NCBI GenBank assembly: GCA_937934775.1
Contig: CALGYL010000391.1
Span: forward strand, 1 to 5,312
Length of the DNA stretch: 5,312 nucleotides
Direction of reading: 5' to 3'
Source: an uncultured Clostridia bacterium
Lineage (GTDB): Bacteria; Bacillota; Clostridia; Christensenellales; Aristaeellaceae
Position numbers and translations under genes: made by a program. The notes below the pieces were generated by a model. The model had not been told where the DNA came from. It saw only the letters and a program-made list of their open reading frames with translations, and ran no database searches. Below, piece after piece: positions 1 through 3,462 of this stretch; the stretch's first letter is position 1; each line of letters begins with the position of its first letter.

Positions 1-212
1 GCGGTGGATTCGGCGGCGGCGGCTTCTCCGGCGGCGGCGGCAGGTCCCGCGGCTCTGGCGGCGGGCGGTCCGGAGGCGGCTGTGGCGGGGGAGGCTTCGG
101 CGGAGGCGGCTTCGGCGGAGGCGGCTTCGGCGGAGGCGGCTTTGGCGGGGGACGCGGCTGCGCCGGCGGCGGCGGTGGTTCCCGTGGCGCCGGCGGAGGC
201 CGGGGAAGATAG
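1..212 (+). CDS. Partial CDS: glycine-rich C-terminal tail of an unidentified protein (5' end outside window)
   Basis: Reading from base 3, an open frame runs to a TAG stop at 210-212 and encodes about 69 residues that are almost entirely Gly with scattered Phe, Ser, Arg and Cys, including three to four GGFGG-type units and an Arg-rich end. This composition is typical of the low-complexity tails that close TPM-domain and DUF2207-type membrane or cell-surface proteins in Gram-positive bacteria, where the tail follows a folded domain and membrane segments. That family assignment is inference, because none of the folded part is in the window. Codons 96-143 show Phe every five codons. The +1 frame gives an Ala-rich reading of the same DNA, which I take as the shadow: Gly-rich tails with Phe/Ser spacing are a known protein type and this frame ends cleanly before a hairpin. 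Other glycine-rich proteins remain possible. Confidence 0.55.
   Translation, partial: GGFGGGGFSGGGGRSRGSGGGRSGGGCGGGGFGGGGFGGGGFGGGGFGGGRGCAGGGGGSRGAGGGRGR
93..146 (+). repeat. 15-bp tandem repeat encoding Gly-Phe-Gly-Gly-Gly units
   Basis: The unit GGCTTCGGCGGAGGC starts at 93, 108 and 123, giving three perfect copies, and a fourth diverged partial copy follows at 138 (TTT instead of TTC). The period is five codons, so gains or losses of a unit keep the frame of the Gly-rich tail. The surrounding G-runs on the plus strand could also form G-quadruplexes, which is a secondary possibility only. Confidence 0.75.
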
Positions 213-220
213 CAATGATG

Positions 221-242
221 CGCGGGCGGCTTGCCGCCCGCG
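221..242 (+). terminator. GC-rich hairpin after the Gly-rich gene, possible weak terminator
   Basis: CGCGGGCGGC (221-230) is followed by TT and its perfect complement GCCGCCCGCG (233-242), a 10-bp palindromic stem (effective loop of four or more bases). It begins 8 bases after the stop at 212 and ends about 60 bases before the acetyltransferase start. The downstream tail (TTCGTATAT) is only moderately T-rich, so it may be a weak terminator, an mRNA-end stabiliser, or partly read through into the GNAT gene, for which I see no clear promoter. Confidence 0.4.
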
Positions 243-292
243 TTCGTATATCAAAACGCCCAACGCTTTTTTGAAGTGCGGCGCGGACTGAC

Positions 293-298
293 GGAGGG
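293..298 (+). promoter_or_regulatory. Ribosome binding site of the GNAT gene
   Basis: GGAGGG ends four bases before ATG 303 and is the evidence for that start over upstream in-frame alternatives. Confidence 0.8.
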
Positions 299-302
299 AA
301 AT

Positions 303-785
303 ATGGCGGGAACCATCGAATTTCGGTTTGCCACCGAGCAGGACGTACCTGAGATTCTGGCTTTCATACGTGCGCTGGCGGAATACGAAAACCTCTTGGA
401 CAGCGTTGTGGCGACGGAGGATGTCCTTCGCGACTGGATCTTTACCAAAGGACGCGCGGAAGTGCTGTTTGCCCGGGTTGACGGGCGGAACGTTGGCTTT
501 GCGCTGTTCTTCTACAACTTTTCAACATTTCTCGGGCGCAGCGGCATCTATTTGGAGGATTTGTTCGTGCTGCGGGAATGCCGCGGCCAGGGGTACGGAA
601 AAGCCCTCCTGAAGGAACTGGCTCGCCTCGCGGTGGAGCGCGATTGCGGAAGGCTGGAATGGGCGTGCCTGGACTGGAATACGCCCAGCATCCGGTTCTA
701 CCGGTCGCTTGGCGCGCAGCCTCTGGACGACTGGACCATCTTCCGGGTGCAGGAAGCCGCGCTGAAGGCGCTGGCTGAGAAATGA
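303..785 (+). CDS. GNAT family N-acetyltransferase, spermidine/spermine acetyltransferase (SSAT)-like
   Basis: The 160-residue product is predicted to transfer an acetyl group from acetyl-CoA to an amine in the cytoplasm; candidate substrates are polyamines, thialysine or related amino compounds. It matches the SSAT-like branch of GNAT along its length: LAEYE near residue 25, VGFALFFY (64-71), the beta-4 motif YLEDLFV (83-89), the acetyl-CoA pyrophosphate loop RGQGYGK (94-100), and DWNTPSIRFYRSLGA (124-138), where Y133 sits at the position of the general-acid tyrosine of SSAT. Length agrees with the family (about 160-170 residues). I chose ATG 303 because GGAGGG at 293-298 lies at ideal spacing; a TTG-initiated extension back to 231 would run through the preceding hairpin and add non-family sequence. 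The neighbours give no hint of the substrate. The fold is secure, the substrate is not. Confidence 0.93.
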   Translation: MAGTIEFRFATEQDVPEILAFIRALAEYENLLDSVVATEDVLRDWIFTKGRAEVLFARVDGRNVGFALFFYNFSTFLGRSGIYLEDLFVLRECRGQGYGKALLKELARLAVERDCGRLEWACLDWNTPSIRFYRSLGAQPLDDWTIFRVQEAALKALAEK

Positions 786-919
786 AAACGCTCGCCTTTG
801 CGGCGTGCGCTCAGACGATCAACAAAGTCTCGTACTGCTTCATTCACTCGGGTGACCAGTGCGCCGGAAGCCTGTTTCTACCATCGGCACACATACAGGC
901 GGCGGAAACCGTACCATAA
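782..919 (+). CDS. Possible 45-codon ORF overlapping the GNAT stop (ATGA); may be spurious
   Basis: An ATG at 782-784 overlaps the acetyltransferase TGA (783-785) and opens a frame of 45 codons to TAA at 917-919. The predicted peptide begins MKTLAFAACAQT, contains three Cys and has no membrane segment or motif I recognise. The ATGA overlap would allow translational coupling, but there is no good Shine-Dalgarno in front of it and a hairpin (789-809) sits at its beginning. I do not recognise a family. It is listed because the junction is typical of coupled genes. Chance is the simpler reading. Confidence 0.2.
   Translation: MKTLAFAACAQTINKVSYCFIHSGDQCAGSLFLPSAHIQAAETVP
789..809 (+). terminator. 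Hairpin immediately downstream of GNAT, weak terminator candidate
   Basis: CGCTCGCC (789-796) pairs with GGCGTGCG (802-809) through seven base pairs and one T-T mismatch around a 5-base loop. It starts 4 bases after the GNAT stop. There is no T-run afterwards, so intrinsic termination here is doubtful. Confidence 0.25.
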
Positions 920-1009
920 GTCAGCGCACTTCCGGAAATCCGGCGGGATCTCCGGCGCATGAGGCGCTTCTTCCGTCGCATTAAAAATACCCAATGGGTT
1001 TCGTGCTCC

Positions 1010-1045
1010 GAACGGGCCTGTGTGGAAAACGGCACAGGCCCGTTC
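1010..1045. terminator. 13-bp perfect inverted repeat, probable (bidirectional) transcription terminator
   Basis: GAACGGGCCTGTG (1010-1022) and CACAGGCCCGTTC (1033-1045) are exact reverse complements separated by 10 bases. The repeat lies about 50 bases past the DUF1062 stop on the minus strand and is the strongest hairpin between the two convergent genes. Neither flank carries a classical T-run; on the minus strand a second small palindrome (989-999) followed by ATTTTTAA comes shortly after. Termination of DUF1062, and possibly of GNAT transcription from the other side, is the likely role. Confidence 0.5.
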
Positions 1046-1094
1046 ATCGTTATCGGATTTTCGGGAATGTCAAACGGATGGCTTTCCCCATCGA

Positions 1095-1691
1095 TCACCA
1101 GCCGTAATCCGGCGGGGATTGCGGGGCCGGATCGACGCGCACCAGGCAGCGCGTCTCCATCCGCGCGCGGGTCAGATCGGCGGCGTCGGGCGACGAGATC
1201 CGGCCGGAGGCTGTCATGGCTTCAAACTGTCCAGCCGACAAACCCAGGATTTCCCGAATCAGCCGGGACAGCCGGACGCCCAGCGGCACCGGGCAGGCAA
1301 GCAACAGTTCGGCAGACTCCTTCAATGAATCCAGAGAGAGCCGCTCACCGTCGATGCGGTAGGCGAGTGTAGCCTGGCACAGGGGCGTGCCGTTTTTTGC
1401 GTGGAGTTGAGGATCGAAGGCCAGCGACCGGATCAGTTCCGGGTCGTTTGACAGCAATCTGTCGTACAGCGCACGGTCCAACTGCTTTGGGGAGATCCGG
1501 GCGAACACCTCCATGTTCCACGTCTGGCCGCAATCCATGCAGCGGTGGATCAGCCACACATCCAGCAGCTTCTTCTGGGCGTTGATCCGGATCTGATCCG
1601 ACGGGAGAAACGGCTTCTTCACGCCGCAGTGGGCACAGCGCCGGATGACGGCAGGGGCCTTTTCGATGGTGATGGCATAGGAATACCGCAT
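1095..1691 (-). CDS. DUF1062 domain-containing protein with zinc ribbon
   Basis: The 198-residue product matches my recollection of the DUF1062 family: an N-terminal section with C19-x2-C22 and C51-x2-C54 forming a probable zinc ribbon, the diagnostic stretch VWLIHRCMDCGQTWN (45-59), then a mostly helical C-terminal part with no recognised catalytic motif. The family is of unknown function; the treble-clef/ribbon pattern suggests nucleic-acid or protein binding, but that is inference. It has no signal peptide or membrane segment, so it is likely cytoplasmic. ATG 1691 is the furthest upstream start in frame; its ribosome site is weak (GGAAAG) and lies in the loop of a 5-bp hairpin. The gene stands alone, convergent with GNAT. 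An intrinsic terminator (1734-1759) preceded by a strong promoter and structured leader lies directly upstream, and no good promoter is visible after that terminator, so expression may depend on read-through. Confidence 0.85.
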   Translation of the reverse strand: MRYSYAITIEKAPAVIRRCAHCGVKKPFLPSDQIRINAQKKLLDVWLIHRCMDCGQTWNMEVFARISPKQLDRALYDRLLSNDPELIRSLAFDPQLHAKNGTPLCQATLAYRIDGERLSLDSLKESAELLLACPVPLGVRLSRLIREILGLSAGQFEAMTASGRISSPDAADLTRARMETRCLVRVDPAPQSPPDYGW

Positions 1692-1694
1692 ATT

Positions 1695-1709
1695 CGCTCT
1701 TTCCGAGCG
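1695..1709 (-). promoter_or_regulatory. Small hairpin holding the weak ribosome binding site of the DUF1062 gene
   Basis: On the minus strand CGCTC and GAGCG (5 bp) enclose the loop GGAAA, and the SD-like GGAAAG overlaps this loop and stem. The hairpin ends 3 bases before ATG 1691. It could dampen initiation, though a 5-bp stem is marginal. Confidence 0.3.
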
Positions 1710-1733
1710 GCGTAAAGGTATAGACGAACACGC

Positions 1734-1759
1734 AAAAAAGCCATGCCGTCGGCATAGCT
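1734..1759 (-). terminator. Strong intrinsic terminator upstream of the DUF1062 gene
   Basis: Read on the minus strand, AGCTATGCC (1759-1751) pairs with GGCATGGCT (1747-1739) through nine pairs including one G-T, around the 3-base loop GAC, and is followed by an uninterrupted run of T (1739-1734). This is a textbook Rho-independent terminator. It lies 190 bases downstream of the promoter at 1925-1953 and only about 42 bases upstream of the DUF1062 start, so it either ends a small RNA or acts as an attenuator. Confidence 0.85.
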
Positions 1760-1803
1760 TTCACGCTTTGGGGTCAACGCGCCCCATAGATCACGTCGCT
1801 CTG

Positions 1804-1874
1804 CGTAATTTTGTAATGAAACCAGCACATCCCGCGGCAAGCGGGATGCGCAGTCGATTCAATTCAAAATTACG
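1804..1874 (-). repeat. Long imperfect inverted repeat (71-nt hairpin) within the leader/small RNA
   Basis: The outer arms CGTAATTTTG and CAAAATTACG (1865-1874 and 1804-1813) are perfectly complementary over 10 bp. The inner arms, around 1825-1835 and 1841-1851, form a stem of ten pairs with one mismatch (core CATCCCGC/GCGGGATG) around a 5-base loop. Between them lies a partly paired A/T-rich internal loop. The structure has a long rod with a central bubble. It could equally fold as RNA from either strand, but only the minus strand has a promoter and terminator around it. Confidence 0.75.
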
Positions 1875-1887
1875 TGTGCGCCGGCAT
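1870..1887 (-). CDS. Five-codon leader mini-ORF (MPAHT) with perfect Shine-Dalgarno
   Basis: On the minus strand AAGGAGG (1902-1896) is followed after 8 bases by ATG (1887-1885), then CCG GCG CAC ACG and TAA (1872-1870). The ribosome site is the strongest in the window, better than that of the full-length DUF1062 gene. The stop codon lies inside the first arm of the long hairpin, so a ribosome ending or pausing there would cover and open that arm. This geometry is like leader peptides of translation-linked attenuators. That it is translated is inference; the SD-like sequence could instead be a structural RNA element. Confidence 0.4.
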   Translation of the reverse strand: MPAHT

Positions 1888-1924
1888 CAGGGCTGCCTCC
1901 TTCGCTGCGGTTCGTCCGGAAGGC

Positions 1925-1953
1925 ATTGTAGCATAAGGCGCGGCGCGTGTAAA
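1925..1953 (-). promoter_or_regulatory. Near-consensus sigma-A/sigma-70 promoter, minus strand
   Basis: TTTACA (1953-1948, five of six matches to TTGACA), a spacer of exactly 17 bases, and TACAAT (1930-1925, five of six matches to TATAAT) preceded by TGC, an extended -10. Transcription would start near 1917 and run toward the mini-ORF, hairpin and terminator. Its -35 touches the T-rich tail of the terminator for the upstream operon, so the two units are packed end to end. Confidence 0.8.
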
Positions 1954-1994
1954 GAAGAAAGCGGCGCGCCAGCGATATTTCACGCGGCGCGCCG
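1951..1994 (-). terminator. Intrinsic terminator of the mfd / ferredoxin-ASKHA operon
   Basis: On the minus strand CGGCGCGCC (1994-1986) pairs perfectly with GGCGCGCCG (1970-1962), with up to three further inner pairs, and is followed by the T-rich tail CTTTCTTCTTT (1961-1951). It begins about 20 bases after the TAG of the ASKHA gene. Stem and tail together make a credible Rho-independent terminator, although the tail is interrupted by C. Confidence 0.7.
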
Positions 1995-2013
1995 AAAGGC
2001 CCCACTTTTCCTG

Positions 2014-3462
2014 CTAGAACAACATTTTGTCGCTGAACAGCTCCTGAAAATCCTTGCGCCCGGACAATTCGACGTACTCCATGTGCCGCCTGAGCGCTTC
2101 GGCGCGCTCCGGGCCCGGCAGCATCAGCCGCGCACCCGTGCCCGCAGCGTTCCCGATGGGTGTCACTCGGCTCAATAACTCCGGCGGCAAAAGGCCGATG
2201 GCGCAGGCGCTCTTTTTATCGATGTAGTTCCCGAATCCGCCCGCGAGGTATAGATGGCGGATGTCCTTCTCTGTCACGCCCAGCTCGCGCATCAGGATGT
2301 CGATGCCCGCGGCGATCGCGCCCTTGGCCAACTGCACTTCCCGCACGTCCCGCTGGGTGAGCGTCACGCCGTTGGCTAGCTCCACTTCCGCGCCGTCCAT
2401 GCGGCCGGTCTCATCGATCCATTCCAACGAAAGCATCGTGGCCACCGCGTCGACAAGGCCGCTTCCGCACATGCTTTTTGCCGCGCCGCCGCCCAGCACA
2501 TGGCAGTGAAGCCGCCCGTCCTCGGCCCACACCCGGTCGATGGCACCGTCCACCGCGCCGGAGCCGTATTTGATGTGCGCGCCCTCAAACGCCGGCCCCG
2601 CCGCCGCCGCGCAGCACAGCATCCGTCCGCGCCCGCCCAGCGCGATTTCGCCGTTGGTGCCGATGTCCAGGAGCAGCGATATTTCATCCGAATGATCCAT
2701 CCCCGCCGCCATGACGGCCGCGATGGTATCCGAACCCACGTAGCCCGCCACGCAGCCGCCGACCAGCAGCTCTGCTTCCGCCGCGCTCGCAAGGAGTCCG
2801 CGGGTGAAGAACGCTTCCCGATACGAAGGTGTGTAGGGCGCCACTGCGATGGCCTTGGGATCGATTCCGGACAGGATGTGTGTCATGATGGGGTTGCCCA
2901 CCAGCGTAACCCGCCCGATTTCCTCGGCGGCGATTCGCTGCCGAACCGCCATCCGCCCGATCAACTCGTCCACCTTCCGACGAACCTGTTCAGACAGGAA
3001 CCTAAGCCCATCCTCATGGTTGACGATGTAGTCCACCCGGCTGATCACATCCGCGCCAACAGAGCGCTGCGGGTTCATCGCGGCCTCGCAGTCGATGATT
3101 TTCCCATCCCGGAGGAGGTAGGCGGCGATGGTCGTGGTGCCGATGTCGACCGCCGCCTGAATCCCCAGAACGCCTTCGACGGTTTCCGATCCGCCCTCGG
3201 TCAAAATGCGCGCGTTTCCGCCCCCGTTCGGCTCCACCCAGGCCTCCCCGTTCAGGAAGCACATGCAGGCCAGCCGCCAGCCCTGGGCAAGCTCTTCCGC
3301 CGAGAGCAGATCCCGCTCATTCTCCGAGGGGGCGCTTATGTCGCCGCGGACTTTGACGCGGCATTTTCCGCAGATGCCCTTGCCGCCGCAGGGTGCCTCC
3401 AGCTGGAAGCTCTGCCGCGCTAAAAGATCATGGAGCCGTTCCCCGCTGCCCTTTACAATCAC
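2014..3462 (-). CDS. Ferredoxin-ASKHA domain protein (DUF4445 / RamA-RACo-like corrinoid activator)
   Basis: The 482-residue product has an N-terminal plant-type [2Fe-2S] domain with C25-x5-C31-x2-C34 and C66 in WRLAC, then an ASKHA ATPase core: phosphate-1 AVDIGTTT (104-111), VGNPIMTHI (188-196), phosphate-2 LLLDIGTNGEIAL (263-275), AAAGPAFEGAHI (286-297), GSGLVDAV (333-340) and the adenosine motif LAGGFGNYID (406-415). Characterised relatives use ATP to drive electron transfer to inactive Co(II) corrinoid proteins, restoring Co(I) for methyl transfer. Its real partner here is unknown: no methyltransferase or corrinoid protein is visible. It is shorter than the roughly 600-residue archetypes, with only about 35 residues between the last ferredoxin cysteine and the first ATPase motif. 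The start is GTG 3462, supported by GAGGGAG at 3470-3476; the GTG overlaps the mfd stop (GTGA), implying coupled translation. Confidence 0.85.
   Translation of the reverse strand: MIVKGSGERLHDLLARQSFQLEAPCGGKGICGKCRVKVRGDISAPSENERDLLSAEELAQGWRLACMCFLNGEAWVEPNGGGNARILTEGGSETVEGVLGIQAAVDIGTTTIAAYLLRDGKIIDCEAAMNPQRSVGADVISRVDYIVNHEDGLRFLSEQVRRKVDELIGRMAVRQRIAAEEIGRVTLVGNPIMTHILSGIDPKAIAVAPYTPSYREAFFTRGLLASAAEAELLVGGCVAGYVGSDTIAAVMAAGMDHSDEISLLLDIGTNGEIALGGRGRMLCCAAAAGPAFEGAHIKYGSGAVDGAIDRVWAEDGRLHCHVLGGGAAKSMCGSGLVDAVATMLSLEWIDETGRMDGAEVELANGVTLTQRDVREVQLAKGAIAAGIDILMRELGVTEKDIRHLYLAGGFGNYIDKKSACAIGLLPPELLSRVTPIGNAAGTGARLMLPGPERAEALRRHMEYVELSGRKDFQELFSDKMLF

Larger units (their letters stand above)
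786..1094. other. Convergent intergenic region between GNAT (+) and DUF1062 (-)
   Basis: About 310 bp separate the 3' ends of two convergent genes. It holds an imperfect hairpin just after the GNAT stop (789-809, 8-bp stem with one T-T mismatch), a short palindrome ACCCAATGGGT (989-999) beside an A/T run, and the 13-bp perfect inverted repeat at 1010-1045. Short ORFs on both strands (782-919 plus, 844-1098 minus) overlap the stops of the flanking genes but resemble no family I know. No convincing promoter is visible. The length is more than two terminators need, so a dispersed repeat or an RNA is possible. Confidence 0.5.
1734..1917 (-). ncRNA. Predicted ~185-nt structured transcript: small RNA or attenuator leader of the DUF1062 gene
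   Basis: The unit is bounded by a near-consensus promoter (1925-1953, minus) and a strong intrinsic terminator (1734-1759). With initiation at the purine near 1917 the RNA would be about 184 nt. In order it contains a perfect Shine-Dalgarno (1896-1902), a five-codon mini-ORF (1870-1887), a long hairpin (1804-1874), a short GGGG/CCCC stem (roughly 1777-1792), and the terminator. I compared it by eye with common classes (6S, SRP RNA, TPP, cobalamin, SAM, FMN, glycine, T-box) and found no diagnostic core. The arrangement supports either an independent small RNA or a cis-acting attenuator for the downstream gene. The family is unknown to me; existence of the transcript is inferred from its signals only. 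Confidence 0.55.

Noticed and set aside
4..291. Ala-rich ORF starting with GTG at the left edge, plus strand
   Set aside because: It is the +1 frame of the Gly-rich coding stretch, produced by GCG/GGC repeats, and it runs through the hairpin at 221-242 into the region just before the GNAT start.
231..302. TTG-initiated N-terminal extension of the GNAT protein
   Set aside because: It starts inside a hairpin loop, lacks a ribosome site and adds 24 residues not seen in SSAT-like proteins; ATG 303 has GGAGGG at good spacing.
811..843. Minus-strand start reading MKQYETLLIV, reminiscent of the first residues of ribosomal protein S6
   Set aside because: It stops after ten codons, has no good ribosome site and no S6 continuation in any frame; a chance resemblance.
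844..1098. 84-codon minus-strand ORF overlapping the DUF1062 stop by GTGA
   Set aside because: It contains the perfect inverted repeat, becomes Arg-rich in the middle and matches no family I recognise; no ribosome site is evident. It is mentioned under findings only as part of the intergenic puzzle.
1619..1840. 73-codon minus-strand ORF across the terminator and DUF1062 start
   Set aside because: It starts with TTG inside the long hairpin, passes through the terminator stem and overlaps the DUF1062 gene out of frame.
1734..1917. 6S RNA, SRP RNA or a standard riboswitch for the leader RNA
   Set aside because: The transcript ends do not pair as in 6S; the SRP GGAAGGAAGCAGC-type core and the cores of TPP, cobalamin, SAM, FMN, glycine and T-box elements are not seen. 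An Rfam scan would be decisive.
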